From Nocardioides marmorisolisilvae (GTDB lineage: Bacteria; Actinomycetota; Actinomycetes; Propionibacteriales; Nocardioidaceae), in the NCBI RefSeq assembly GCF_031656915.1, contig NZ_CP134227.1:2294001-2358000 (forward strand): a stretch of DNA of 64,000 nucleotides. Reading direction: 5' to 3'. The translations under genes were made by a program, and so were the position numbers. The notes under the pieces are model-generated. The model had not been told where the DNA came from. It saw nothing but the letters and a program-made list of their open reading frames with translations, and made no database searches. How positions within the stretch are numbered: position 1 is the stretch's first letter; every line of letters starts with the position of its first letter. Of the stretch, positions 50,154 to 58,844 are shown piece by piece.

Positions 50154-50181
50154 GAAATCTCAATTGACAACCAGAGATTTC
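50154..50181. promoter_or_regulatory. Inverted repeat overlapping the hsp20 promoter
   Basis: GAAATCTC-N12-GAGATTTC, perfect 8-bp arms, with a TTGACA -35-like box in its centre (50164-50169). It lies between the divergent J-domain and hsp20 genes. It is not the canonical HspR element (CTTGAGT-N7-ACTCAAG) nor CIRCE, so it may be a different operator. Confidence 0.5.
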
Positions 50182-50248
50182 CTGAAGGGTCTGCGCATCC
50201 CGACGCGGTTCTCCTTCGGAGCTCGCCGGACCGTGAGGAGGAAGATCC

Positions 50249-50674
50249 ATGTTGATGCGTACTGATCCTTTCCGCGACCTCGACCGACTCACCGAGGCCG
50301 TGTGGGGAACCCGTGCCCGGCCTGCGGCGATGCCGATGACCGCCTATCGCGAAGACGGCAGCTTCGTGGTCCACCTCGACCTGCCCGGGGTGTCGGTGGA
50401 CTCCATCGATCTGACCGTGGAGCAGAACGTGCTCACCGTGCACGCCGAGCGCAAGCCCCCTGCCGGTGACAGCGCCGAGCGAGTCGTCGACGAGCGCGGC
50501 TATGGCGTCTTCAGCCGCCAGCTCTTCCTCGGCGAGACCCTCGACACCGACCGGCTCAGCGCCAACTACGGCGCCGGCGTGTTGACCCTGACCATCCCGA
50601 TCGCGGAGAGGGCCAAGCCCCGCAGGGTCGAGATCAGCGCCGGCGAGACCGGCCGCAAGGAGATCAACGCCTGA
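50249..50674 (+). CDS. Hsp20/alpha-crystallin small heat-shock protein
   Basis: A 141-residue small heat-shock chaperone that holds unfolded proteins in oligomers. After a short N-terminal arm (MRTDPFRDLDRLTEAVWG) the alpha-crystallin domain covers residues about 30-130: AYREDGSFVVHLDLPGVSVD, SIDLTVEQNVLTVHAERK, FSRQLFLGETLDTDRLSANY and GVLTLTIPIAERAKPRRVEI, with the Gly-Val-Leu box. RBS GTGAGGAGG precedes the ATG. Divergent from the J-domain and hspR genes. Confidence 0.93.
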   Translation: MLMRTDPFRDLDRLTEAVWGTRARPAAMPMTAYREDGSFVVHLDLPGVSVDSIDLTVEQNVLTVHAERKPPAGDSAERVVDERGYGVFSRQLFLGETLDTDRLSANYGAGVLTLTIPIAERAKPRRVEISAGETGRKEINA

Positions 50675-51026
50675 CCCGGCGCCGTTCGCCCGGCGGGCGC
50701 TTGGAGTCGGAAAGGCGTCGACGACGCCCGAGGGATCCGCCCGCGACGTACTGCGCGCTTGGGCCAAGAGCAGCGCGTGGCGCGTCAGGGCGGCCACGGC
50801 CGCCCTCCGCACGACCGTCGCCAGACGGCTCACCTTCGGAGGGCGCACACGGGACGCAGAGCGGCGCACACGCTGACGCCGCCGCCTCCCACCGCTGGAG
50901 AGCCCGGCCCGGCCACCACGGCGCAAACCCCGCGCCGGGCTCTCCAGACCAAGCCTGTGCCCCGGGCACCACGCCGCCCCAGCAGCCAACCAACCTCAGC
51001 AACGCCAAGTGCGAAAGGAAGCAGCG
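50675..51026. other. Intergenic stretch without recognised gene
   Basis: About 350 bases between hsp20 and the next small gene. All open frames give Arg/Pro/Ala-rich translations. No RNA gene or clear terminator seen. Confidence 0.45.
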
Positions 51027-51476
51027 ATGTACCCGGCGAAGGATGCTCGTGAGCTCGCGATCTTGTTGCGCATCAGCCGAGAGCTCGACATCGTCGGCGA
51101 CGTCACCGCCACCGTCGACAACCCCTCCGAGCTCCTGGCCTGGGCTCTGGTCCTATCCAAGCCGGAGGTCCTCGCCTGGCGCGCCGAGGACTCCGGACAC
51201 TGCTACCTGCACGTCACCGCAAACCGCCAACGCGCACCCATCCGAGGCACGGTCGCGTCCGTCCTCGACTGCGAACAGCACGGCGAGTTCTGGAACGCGC
51301 TCGGCCTCGAACACCTACGCCCCGGCGATCGACAGCACCTCACCGTCGCGGCCCTGTCCGCCGCCTGGGCCGTCATGCCCATCACCCCCACCAGCACGGT
51401 CCAGAGCCATCCCGCACCCACCCCAGGAGCCGCAAAGAAGGCGGAATCCAGTCCTCCTGCTCAAGGGCAACACTGA
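51027..51476 (+). CDS. Hypothetical protein
   Basis: A 149-residue protein with an AAGGAA ribosome binding site before the ATG of MYPAKDARELAIL. It looks soluble: helical start (LRISRELDIVGDVTATVDNP), a mixed middle (LAWRAEDSGHCYLHVTANRQ) and a Pro/Ala-rich C-terminal tail that is probably disordered. I do not recognise a family. It follows hsp20 in the same direction but 350 bases away, so co-regulation is uncertain. Confidence 0.6.
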   Translation: MYPAKDARELAILLRISRELDIVGDVTATVDNPSELLAWALVLSKPEVLAWRAEDSGHCYLHVTANRQRAPIRGTVASVLDCEQHGEFWNALGLEHLRPGDRQHLTVAALSAAWAVMPITPTSTVQSHPAPTPGAAKKAESSPPAQGQH

Positions 51477-51793
51477 AGGGCCCAAATCACAGCTCCCAGC
51501 GCCCGACTACGCCTGCGCACGTCGTCGCGACCGGTCCGGCTATGTCGGTGCACGGCGTCGACGACCTCGGCGTCAACCAGGCTCCCGCCGTCCGGGTGAG
51601 CGGCGTGAGCGACGCGCCGCTGCTCCCAGTCCGGGTCACGGCGCGCGCCGGGTCGGGGACGCACGGCTACGCGGTGATCGCGGTGCCGCGCGGCCGCAGG
51701 GTGTGGAAGGTGGAGGCGCGGCTCGACCCAGGAGGACCCGCTGGTCTGGACGCCGCGTCGCTGAGAGGCGCCGGGGGCGGTCGTACCGCGGCC
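51477..51793. other. Intergenic stretch without recognised gene
   Basis: About 315 bases between the hypothetical gene and the end of the convergent coxG-like gene. A plus-strand open frame (from 51542) gives a low-complexity product with no likeness; I do not call it. Confidence 0.45.
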
Positions 51794-52474
51794 TCAGGAG
51801 CGGTGCTGATGTGACGAGCGGCGCCCGATCAGGTAGACGACGGCGAGCGCGGCGAGCACTTGCATCACCGGAGCGCACCTACTGAGCAACGGCTTTCCGA
51901 CTACTGCGAGCAGGTCCAACGAGCTGGACCCCGGGAGGTCGGGCGCAGGGACGCTCGGCTCCTCTCCAAGGCCGCTGTTGTCTCCTCCGCCTGCTTCGCT
52001 CCCGACGCCATCTACCGGAACGACGTCGCGACCGAGCTCGGCGGCCAGATTGCTCGAGAACGTCTGCAACAGACTCGACGTGACGTCGCGAATGACGCCC
52101 CTGCCGAACTGAGCCGGCTTGCCGGTGACACTGAGTCTCATGTCGAGCAGGACCCGAGTTTGGTCTCCCTCCGGCTCGAGCTGCATGCTCACCGTCGCCT
52201 TGGCTGTGCCGGCCGCCCGCGCGTCTCGTCCGCTGGCCTCCAAGATTGCTCGCCCCTCGGATTCACTCCGCTCGCGGAATCGGCCGCTGCCGCGATAACT
52301 CGCCAGAATCGGCCCGATCTTCATCCGAACCGACCCGGCGAAGTCGTCGCCCTCGACCGAATCAAGTGCAGCGCCCGGCATGCACGGGGCGATCCGGTGG
52401 AGGTCCATCAGCGCGATCCACGCCTCCCCCTGAGGCAGGGGAACGGTGAACGAGTCCTTGATGTCGAGGTCCAT
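51794..52474 (-). CDS. CoxG-like SRPBCC protein with C-terminal membrane anchor
   Basis: A 226-residue protein. The first 150 residues are the CoxG/SRPBCC helix-grip fold: FTVPLPQGEAWIALMDLHRI, APCMPGAALDSVEGDDFAGS, VRMKIGPILASYRGSGRF. A disordered linker and a single C-terminal hydrophobic helix (PVMQVLAALAVVYLIGRR) follow. CoxG anchors carbon-monoxide dehydrogenase to the membrane in Oligotropha, and homologues accompany other molybdenum hydroxylases. The three-subunit hydroxylase 6 kb away is the likely partner, recruiting it to the membrane and respiratory chain. Divergent from the RpiR gene. Confidence 0.85.
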   Translation of the reverse strand: MDLDIKDSFTVPLPQGEAWIALMDLHRIAPCMPGAALDSVEGDDFAGSVRMKIGPILASYRGSGRFRERSESEGRAILEASGRDARAAGTAKATVSMQLEPEGDQTRVLLDMRLSVTGKPAQFGRGVIRDVTSSLLQTFSSNLAAELGRDVVPVDGVGSEAGGGDNSGLGEEPSVPAPDLPGSSSLDLLAVVGKPLLSRCAPVMQVLAALAVVYLIGRRSSHQHRS

Positions 52475-52507
52475 GCATCTCCCGTCGCAAGATTGTGTGC
52501 AAAGAGT

Positions 52508-52532
52508 ATTGCAAATTGGTCATCGATGCAAT
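52508..52532. promoter_or_regulatory. Candidate RpiR operator
   Basis: ATTGCA-N13-TGCAAT, arms 6 bp, in the 70-base divergent promoter between coxG-like and rpiR-like genes. TTGCAAA and GTGTGCAAA just upstream repeat part of the motif. AT-rich in an otherwise GC-rich region, as expected for a regulated promoter. Confidence 0.5.
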
Positions 52533-52544
52533 AACAATGTCGTC

Positions 52545-53477
52545 ATGGCAGCGCGTCGACGTTCCGATGGGATCGCCCCCGAGCCGGCATCGGCTCCGGA
52601 CCGCACAGCGGACGAGGGCGACCGGCGCTCGTTCGTTCCGATTCCAGAGGGGCTCGAGCTCTCCATGAGCCAGCGACGCATCGCTCACTACCTGGAGGGC
52701 CAGCCGCGCACCGCCGCCTTCGAGTCAGCCTCCGAGGTCGCTGTCAGGGTCGACGTCAGCGTGGCCACGGTGGTCCGATTCGCCCAGGCGCTCGGCTTCA
52801 AGGGATGGCCGGGGCTCCAGGTGCAACTCCGTCACCGGTACCTGTCGGGCCTGATGCCGGACCAGATCATGCACGACCGCGATCCCGCCACCGAGCGCAG
52901 CCGGGTCGAGAGCGCGATCGAGAGCGACATAAACAATCTCAAGATCACCTTGCACAGTGTGGAGCCGGATCAGGTAGAGGCCATCGCCCGACGCATCAGC
53001 GAGTCACGCCACACCCTGATCGTCAGCTCCGGGACCTACGCCACCGTCGGCACGGTCATCGCCCATCTCGGCCAGTTCATGGGCTATGACATCCGTCTCG
53101 AGACGCGAGGCGGGCCCGAGCTCATGGCGGCGCTCTCCCTGCTCGATGAGCGCGACTGTGTGATGGGCATCAGCTTTTGGAGGGTCTCCCGACAGGTGAC
53201 GCTCGCTCTGAGCAGTGCCCAGAGGCGTGGAATCCCGACCATCGGGTTCGCCGACTCGGCGGTCTCTCCGGTCCTCCGAGGCGTTGACCACTCGATCGTC
53301 GTGCCCACCGACACGATCTCGTTCTTCCAGTCGATGACCGCAGCCATGTCGGTCGCCTACGGCCTCCTCGCCACCTTGCAGGAGATCGGCGGAAATGCGG
53401 TGGAGGAGCGAGTAACCCGTGCCCAGGAGCTCTATCACGAGCTCGACATCTTGCACATGAGGAGAGATGGCGTATGA
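52545..53477 (+). CDS. RpiR/MurR-family transcriptional regulator
   Basis: A 310-residue regulator. After a polar 35-residue lead, the RpiR-type helix-turn-helix covers about residues 40-110 (MSQRRIAHYLEGQPRTAAFE, then DVSVATVVRFAQALGFKGWP), followed by a SIS sugar-isomerase-like domain (HTLIVSSGTYATVGTVIAHL, then CVMGISFWRVSRQVTLALSS). Such SIS domains bind phosphosugars or other small effectors. I use the ATG for MAARRRSDG; the frame extends upstream through the promoter region without likeness. It overlaps the next gene by ATGA and so heads the operon. Confidence 0.88.
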   Translation: MAARRRSDGIAPEPASAPDRTADEGDRRSFVPIPEGLELSMSQRRIAHYLEGQPRTAAFESASEVAVRVDVSVATVVRFAQALGFKGWPGLQVQLRHRYLSGLMPDQIMHDRDPATERSRVESAIESDINNLKITLHSVEPDQVEAIARRISESRHTLIVSSGTYATVGTVIAHLGQFMGYDIRLETRGGPELMAALSLLDERDCVMGISFWRVSRQVTLALSSAQRRGIPTIGFADSAVSPVLRGVDHSIVVPTDTISFFQSMTAAMSVAYGLLATLQEIGGNAVEERVTRAQELYHELDILHMRRDGV

Positions 53478-53854
53478 CGAGCCCGTACGCCGCGGCTTCC
53501 GCAGCCGACGAGGTGCTCAGCGCCCTGGCCTCGTTGCAGGACGAACCCCAGCGCGTCTGCGAACTGTGGGACCGCGACCCGTCGGCGGTGCATTTCGGTT
53601 CCGGCGGCCACGTCTACCGAGGAGCCGGCCACATCGCGCTCGCAGTGCAGGCTGGCGTACCCGGCATCCTGCTGCACCGCCTCGACGGTCCGGAGGTCTC
53701 GATCGTCGGAGACGTGGCATGGGTGGTCTCTGGCGTCGGCGACGGCGAGACCGAGCGCCTGACCGCGGTCCTCGTGCGGACTGCCGACGGCTGGCACGTC
53801 ATCCACATCCATCAGTCCCAGGCGGCCGGCACCGGCCGGCCCGGCGGGATCTAG
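53474..53854 (+). CDS. NTF2-fold (SnoaL-like) protein
   Basis: A 126-residue protein of the cone-shaped NTF2/SnoaL/DUF4440 type. Signs are DEPQRVCELWDRDPSAVHFG near residue 25, YRGAGHIALAVQ, and the C-terminal strand pair AVLVRTADGWHVIHIHQSQ. Family members serve as small isomerases, hydrolases or ligand-binding accessories. It overlaps the regulator gene by four bases. A second NTF2-fold protein lies at the end of this operon, with related WH.HIH and AVHVHYS endings. Confidence 0.72.
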   Translation: MTSPYAAASAADEVLSALASLQDEPQRVCELWDRDPSAVHFGSGGHVYRGAGHIALAVQAGVPGILLHRLDGPEVSIVGDVAWVVSGVGDGETERLTAVLVRTADGWHVIHIHQSQAAGTGRPGGI

Positions 53855-53862
53855 GAGCCTCG

Positions 53863-54855
53863 ATGAAGCTGTCCTTGCGACTTAGCAGTGATCTCGAGCC
53901 AGAGCCGATCCGCGAAGGCGCCCGCGGAGCGGTGGCGGCCGGGCTGGAGCGGGTGTGGCTCGCCGACAATCCGCGAGAACGGTCCTCGATCGTCACCGCC
54001 GCCCACCTGGCGGCGCTCGAGCCGTCCTTGAGCATCGGCCTGGGGATCGTGTCGGCCCGCGAGCGGAACCCGATCGTCCTTGCCCAGGAGGCGCTTGCGC
54101 TTCAGGGCTACTGCCCGCAGGGGGTGATCCTCGGCCTCGGCCTCGGGGACAGCCGTGAGATCGGCAACCTCGGGCTTGCGAAGCGGTCGGGACTCGCGCT
54201 GCTGCGGGAGACCACGCAGATCGTTCGTGCGCTGTCGCAAGGTGACGAGATCCCGGCGCTGGGCGACGACGGTGCAGGGACGGTCGGCCTCAAGTTCACC
54301 GGACGACCCCTGCCGGTGTACTTCGGCGCCATCGGCCCGAAGACGCTGCGACTTGCCGGCGAGATCGCCGACGGCGTCGTCCTCTCCCTCGGCACCACGG
54401 CTCGGGCCGCCCGCACAGCGGTCACCACCGCACTCGAAGCCGAGCGTGCTCCGGGCCTGGCACCGACCGTGGAGACTGTTTGCTACGTCGCATTCGGTGG
54501 ACTCGATGACGCGGCGGCCGACCGGATGCAGATGTTTGCTGCTCACGTTCTCAAGGTCTTCTTCGCCCAGCCAGGGCTCGAGGTGCTGCTCGAGGGCACA
54601 GGGGTCGGACCACAGGAGGCAGCCGGGCTGGTTGCTGACTACGAGCACGGTGTGCCGCTCCCTGCTGAGGTGGTCGACGCGATCTCGATCGCCGGCTCGG
54701 TCGAGCACTGCATTGAGCGCATGCGCGCCTACCAGTCCGCGGGTGTCAATGAGATCGCCTTGGGCCTGGGGCTCTGGAACTCCTCCTTTGCCGACGCGCT
54801 GGCGGACGCGGCCCGCTTGTCGGCTGCCTGGAAGGAAACAGCGGAGTGGACGTGA
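53863..54855 (+). CDS. LLM-class flavin-dependent oxidoreductase (luciferase/F420-type fold)
   Basis: A 330-residue TIM-barrel protein of the bacterial luciferase-like superfamily, which uses FMNH2 or F420. It shows AGLERVWLADNPRERSSIVT, SIGLGIVSARERNPIVLAQE, GVILGLGLGDSREIGNLGL and YFGAIGPKTLRLAGEIADGV. The last motif (GPK.L.LAGE.ADGV) is typical of the F420-dependent methylene-H4MPT-reductase-like branch. It could oxygenate or reduce the ring substrate of this operon. RBS TAGGAG; nine bases from the previous gene and overlapping the next by ten. Confidence 0.85.
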   Translation: MKLSLRLSSDLEPEPIREGARGAVAAGLERVWLADNPRERSSIVTAAHLAALEPSLSIGLGIVSARERNPIVLAQEALALQGYCPQGVILGLGLGDSREIGNLGLAKRSGLALLRETTQIVRALSQGDEIPALGDDGAGTVGLKFTGRPLPVYFGAIGPKTLRLAGEIADGVVLSLGTTARAARTAVTTALEAERAPGLAPTVETVCYVAFGGLDDAAADRMQMFAAHVLKVFFAQPGLEVLLEGTGVGPQEAAGLVADYEHGVPLPAEVVDAISIAGSVEHCIERMRAYQSAGVNEIALGLGLWNSSFADALADAARLSAAWKETAEWT

Positions 54856-56075
54856 TCATGCAGACGGGCGTTGCCACCGGAGCGATACCGCTCACCCTCA
54901 AGCAGGCTCAAGAACGCATCAGTGAGGTCGAGCAGGTCACGGGAGCGTGGGCTCACGTCGACGAACACCCGGCGGTTGCTGCAGTCGGGCCGCTGGCAGG
55001 GTGGACGATCGGCGTCAAGGACCTCATCGACGTGGCCGGAATGCCGACCGGTGCCGGAGCGATCGGGCGCCAAGAGTCCTCTGAGGCGAAGGATGACGCG
55101 GCCATCGTGACCACCCTGCGCCGCGCGGGTGCGACCATCCTGGGCAAGACCGTCGCCGTGGAGTACGGCTGGTTCGGTACCGTCACCACCCGCAACCCGC
55201 ACGACCTCGCGCGGAGCCCGGGCGGCTCCTCGTCCGGCTCAGCTGCGGCAGTGGCGGCCGGCATGTGCCGCGCCGCGATCGGCACTCAGACCGCCGGCTC
55301 GGTGATCCGACCTGCGGCGTACACCGGCGTGCCGGCACTCAAGCTCAGCCACGGAGCGGTCGACCTGGCGGGAGTGGTGAAGGTCAGCGGGTCGCTCGAC
55401 TCACTCGGCATCTTCGCAGGGTCACTCGACGACCTGCAGGCGGTTGCCGACGTGCTGCTGGGCCCGACGGCGGAGGAGTCCAGCGACTCAACGATCCGCA
55501 TCGGCCTCATCCTCGACGAGTTCCGGGACGTCTGCGATGACTCGGTGCTCGACGCCGTCGACCGGTCCGTACGAGCGCTGGCGTCCTCCAGCCAGGTCGA
55601 GCTCGTCAACACAGCCAGTGCGCTGGACTGGAGCCAACTGCGCACTGCGCATCGCGCCCTAATGGTGCGCGAGTGCGCGCTGGCGCGCGCAGATGCATTC
55701 AGGGCCGACCCGACCCAATTCTCTGCGGTGCTGCGATCGGCGATCGAGGACGGCCTCGCCCTGAACGATGCCGTGAGAACTGAGGCACTCGAGGCGGCCT
55801 CGCAAGCGCGAGCCGTCCTTGAGTCCGCCGAGGTCGACATGTGGCTGACGCCGGCGGCGACGCAAGAGGCACCGCCCGCCGGTGAACCCGGAGATCCGGC
55901 CTGTCAGTCGCCGTTCACGCTCCTGGGTCTGCCCGCGATCCACCTGCCGGTCGGCCGAGGCGCCAGCAACCTGCCGGTGGGCCTGCAGCTGGTGGGACGA
56001 CTCAACACCGACCGCCGGCTCCTTCGTCAGGCGCGGTCGCTGGCCGCGGCCATGGCCGATGGCGGTCTGCAATGA
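54846..56075 (+). CDS. Amidase signature family hydrolase
   Basis: A 409-residue amidase with the Ser-cisSer-Lys triad: Lys in GWTIGVKDLIDVAGMPT near residue 60, the Gly/Ser-rich loop SPGGSSSGSAAAVAAGMCR and the nucleophilic Ser in TQTAGSVIRPAAYTGVPALK. C-terminal QSPFTLLGLPAIHLPVGR, GLQLVGR complete the fold. GatA is ruled out by length and context. It should hydrolyse an amide intermediate in the pathway. The GTG start has AAGGA nine bases upstream and overlaps the flavoprotein stop. Confidence 0.9.
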   Translation: MDVIMQTGVATGAIPLTLKQAQERISEVEQVTGAWAHVDEHPAVAAVGPLAGWTIGVKDLIDVAGMPTGAGAIGRQESSEAKDDAAIVTTLRRAGATILGKTVAVEYGWFGTVTTRNPHDLARSPGGSSSGSAAAVAAGMCRAAIGTQTAGSVIRPAAYTGVPALKLSHGAVDLAGVVKVSGSLDSLGIFAGSLDDLQAVADVLLGPTAEESSDSTIRIGLILDEFRDVCDDSVLDAVDRSVRALASSSQVELVNTASALDWSQLRTAHRALMVRECALARADAFRADPTQFSAVLRSAIEDGLALNDAVRTEALEAASQARAVLESAEVDMWLTPAATQEAPPAGEPGDPACQSPFTLLGLPAIHLPVGRGASNLPVGLQLVGRLNTDRRLLRQARSLAAAMADGGLQ

Positions 56076-57355
56076 AGCACCGGGACGCCGAGATCGAGCG
56101 TCTGGTCACTGGTCCCCTCGTGCCGAAGGACGAGATTCAGCACCTGGCGGCGTCCGCGGTGCACCTCAAGGGCATCGTCCGGGCAGGTGCGGTGTGGCCA
56201 GAGCTCGAGTGCGGGACCTCCTTCCTGCACGCCGGTCCGCCGTTGGGCGATCGTGAGCCCCGGGCTGCGATGAAGGGCGCCGTGATGGCGCTCCTCCTCG
56301 CCCAAGGTGTCGCCGGCAACGTCAACGAGGCCCATGCCCTGGTCGACGACGGCGCGCTCTCGCTGCGCCCTTGCCATGAGGTCTCCGCGGTCGGAGCCAT
56401 GGCCGGCGTCGTTGGTGCCGCGACACCGGTTGTCGTGGTCGAGGCCGCCAACGGGATGCGCGGGTACGCGCCGATGAACGAAGGCCTGGGCAGCGCCCTG
56501 CGCTTCGGAGACTTCGACCCGACGACCATCGACCGTCTGCGGTATCTGACCACCGTCGTCGCCCCCGCCCTAAGCCGGGCGATCCAGGCCGCCGATCCGA
56601 TCGACGTCGTGGAGCTTCAGGCCGACGCTCTACGGCGGGCGGACGAGGGACACAACCGCAATGTCGCGGCAACCTCGATGCTCGCCACCATCTTGGCCCC
56701 TCATCTGATCGAGGCGAACGACTCGGTGCAGGGCGAGGCTGCGGCCCGTGAGCTTCGGGACAACGGCCACTTCTTCCTAGCGCCGTCGATGGCAGCCGCG
56801 AAGGTCCTCGCCGACGGACTGCACGCGCGCGGCCCGCGAGGCATCGTCACCGCGATCGCCTCCAACGGCCACTCCACCGGGATCCGGGTGTCCGGCACCC
56901 GTGGGTGGTTCGAGCGGCCGGCGCGTATCGAGGTCTTTCAACCGTTGCACGGTATGGACCGGCGCGACGCGGATCACCCGGTGGGCGACTCCTCGGTGGT
57001 CGAGACGATCGGTCTCGGTGCGATGGCCCTCTCGGCCGCCCCTGGCCTGGCGCGAGCCATGGGCTGGAGCCTCGAGCAAGCCCAGGCCCATGTCGGCCAG
57101 ATGTACGCCATCTGCGAGACCACCAGCCCGCGCTACACGATCCCGACCAGGAACTTCGAGCCGGCGCCGCTGGGCATCAGCGTGGCCAAGGTGCTCGAGA
57201 CCGGGATCCTTCCCGCGTTCACCACGGGCTTCTCTCACACCGAGCTGGGTCATGGCCGCGTGGGCTTCGGCATGGTCCGGGTGGACCGCGGCGCGTTCGA
57301 GGACGCCGCCGCCGCGCTTGCCGGCAAGACCGTGGCAGGTGTCGACCATGCCTGA
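56072..57355 (+). CDS. DUF1116 family protein (AllG/YlbE-like)
   Basis: A 427-residue DUF1116 protein. Recognisable parts are ALSLRPCHEVSAVGAMAGVV, MNEGLGSALRFGDFDPTTID, RNVAATSMLATILAPHLIE and VTAIASNGHSTGIRVSGTRG. In Escherichia coli the homologue YlbE (AllG) acts with FdrA and YlbF in the oxamate carbamoyltransferase step of anaerobic allantoin breakdown. FdrA is not in this window, so the role here may differ or the partners lie downstream. It overlaps both neighbours (ATGA and an eight-base overlap), so it belongs firmly to the operon. The assignment to the family is good, the reaction uncertain. Confidence 0.78.
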   Translation: MKHRDAEIERLVTGPLVPKDEIQHLAASAVHLKGIVRAGAVWPELECGTSFLHAGPPLGDREPRAAMKGAVMALLLAQGVAGNVNEAHALVDDGALSLRPCHEVSAVGAMAGVVGAATPVVVVEAANGMRGYAPMNEGLGSALRFGDFDPTTIDRLRYLTTVVAPALSRAIQAADPIDVVELQADALRRADEGHNRNVAATSMLATILAPHLIEANDSVQGEAAARELRDNGHFFLAPSMAAAKVLADGLHARGPRGIVTAIASNGHSTGIRVSGTRGWFERPARIEVFQPLHGMDRRDADHPVGDSSVVETIGLGAMALSAAPGLARAMGWSLEQAQAHVGQMYAICETTSPRYTIPTRNFEPAPLGISVAKVLETGILPAFTTGFSHTELGHGRVGFGMVRVDRGAFEDAAAALAGKTVAGVDHA

Positions 57356-58844
57356 GGCCCATGTCCTGCGAGGTGCGACCGTCGTGGACGGCACGGGCAG
57401 TCCCGGACAACGGGCTGATGTGCTCGTCGATGGTGATCGCATCGCTGCACTGCTCCCGCCGGGAAGCCCGGTGCCCGACGCTGCAACCGTCCACGACGTC
57501 GAGGGACGTCACGTCGTCCCAGGCTTCATCGACGTCCACAGCCACGATGACCTCGCCCTGCTGCGCGACCCGTGGCTCGTCCCGAAGATCGCTCAAGGAG
57601 TCACGACGGTCATCGTGGGGAACTGCGGTCACGGTACCGCTCCACTCGGTGTGGGCAATCCGATGGTGGAGGGAGTGGGCGCCGCCGTGTTCGGCCCGGC
57701 TGTGGAGGTCGACTGGACTGACACCGCGGGTTACCTCAAGCGCGTGGCCGAGGTGAGGCCGGCGGTCAACGTAGCCGCCCTGGCCGCCCACAACGCCCTC
57801 AGGATCGCCATCTGCGGTCTCGACCACCGGCCTGCGACCCGACCCGAGCTCGACCTGATGGTCTCGGCCGCGAGGGCAGCTCGTGATGCGGGTGCGCTGG
57901 GGTTGTCGACGGGCCTGGGCTACGAACCGGCACGGGCGGCCGACGAGGACGAGATCGTCGAACTGGCGCGCGTCTTCGCCTCGACCGACGGGCTCTACGT
58001 CACCCACCTCAGAGATGAGTCGGACGGCGTCGAGGATGCCCTCCGCGAGGCGCTGCGCATCGGGGAGCGCTCCGGATGCGCCGTCCACGTGAGTCACCTC
58101 AAGTGTGCCGGCGAGCGCAACTGGGGCCGGATGCCCGACCTCCTGAAGATCCTGTCCCGGGCGCGGGCCACCGCGGACGTGTACCCCTACACCGCAGCAT
58201 CGACCGCCTTGCGCCCCGCACTTGGCGCAGTGGGCGAGGCACCACTGATCGCGGAGAACTACGTGATCGCCACCGCCAGCGGATTCGAGGAGATCGAGGG
58301 CCGAAGCCTCGCCGATCTCGCCGCGGAGTGGGGATGCAGTGGCCTCGAGGCGGCACGCCGGGTTCTCGAACGCACCGACGACCAGGTCACCGTCGTGTAC
58401 TTCACGATGGCCGAGGCCGATGTCGCAGCAGCCTTGGCGGACGAGATCACCGTGATCGGTAGCGATGGCCTTCCGGTCGGCGGCCGCCCACATCCTCGTC
58501 TGTACGGAACGTTTCCCAGGGTGCTGACGCGCCATGTCGCCGGCGAGCCGCACCTGTCCTTCGAGGCGGCCGTCCATCGGATGACCGGACGTGCCGCGGA
58601 CGTCTTCGGGCTCGGCGATCGCGGCCGACTGGTGCCGGGCGGGTTCGCCGACCTCGTAGTCCTCGACCGCGAGCGGCTGACCGACCGGGCGACGTACGAG
58701 GACCCGCGTCAGACCGCTGCCGGTATCGAGGCCGTCATGGTCAACGGGGCCTGGGTCCATTCGCGTGACCTTGCCGACTTGCGCCGGTCCGGACGGGTGC
58801 TGCGTGGAGCCGGCTACAAGGACGAAGGGACGGGCCGAGCATGA
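57348..58844 (+). CDS. D-aminoacylase-like amidohydrolase
   Basis: A 498-residue metal-dependent amidohydrolase of the N-acyl-D-amino-acid deacylase type. The metal motif is PGFIDVHSHDDLALLRDPWL; GVTTVIVGNCGHG has the Cys-Gly metal-site signature of D-aminoacylases; GLSTGLGYEPARAADEDEIV, YVTHLRDESDGV and HVSHLKCAGERNWG give further ligands; VIGSDGLPVGGRPHPRLYGT carries the catalytic Asp. Enzymes of this branch open N-acyl or cyclic amide bonds. Together with the amidase it suggests stepwise opening of a nitrogen-containing ring or N-acyl compound. Start overlaps the DUF1116 stop. Confidence 0.87.
   Translation: MPEAHVLRGATVVDGTGSPGQRADVLVDGDRIAALLPPGSPVPDAATVHDVEGRHVVPGFIDVHSHDDLALLRDPWLVPKIAQGVTTVIVGNCGHGTAPLGVGNPMVEGVGAAVFGPAVEVDWTDTAGYLKRVAEVRPAVNVAALAAHNALRIAICGLDHRPATRPELDLMVSAARAARDAGALGLSTGLGYEPARAADEDEIVELARVFASTDGLYVTHLRDESDGVEDALREALRIGERSGCAVHVSHLKCAGERNWGRMPDLLKILSRARATADVYPYTAASTALRPALGAVGEAPLIAENYVIATASGFEEIEGRSLADLAAEWGCSGLEAARRVLERTDDQVTVVYFTMAEADVAAALADEITVIGSDGLPVGGRPHPRLYGTFPRVLTRHVAGEPHLSFEAAVHRMTGRAADVFGLGDRGRLVPGGFADLVVLDRERLTDRATYEDPRQTAAGIEAVMVNGAWVHSRDLADLRRSGRVLRGAGYKDEGTGRA

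Noticed and set aside
50100-50160. Canonical HspR (HAIR) site before hsp20
   Set aside because: A CTTGAAT half is present but the second half at the right spacing is missing.
51542-51814. Gene upstream of the coxG-like stop on the plus strand
   Set aside because: Low-complexity product, no ribosome site, and it overlaps the end of a well-supported gene.
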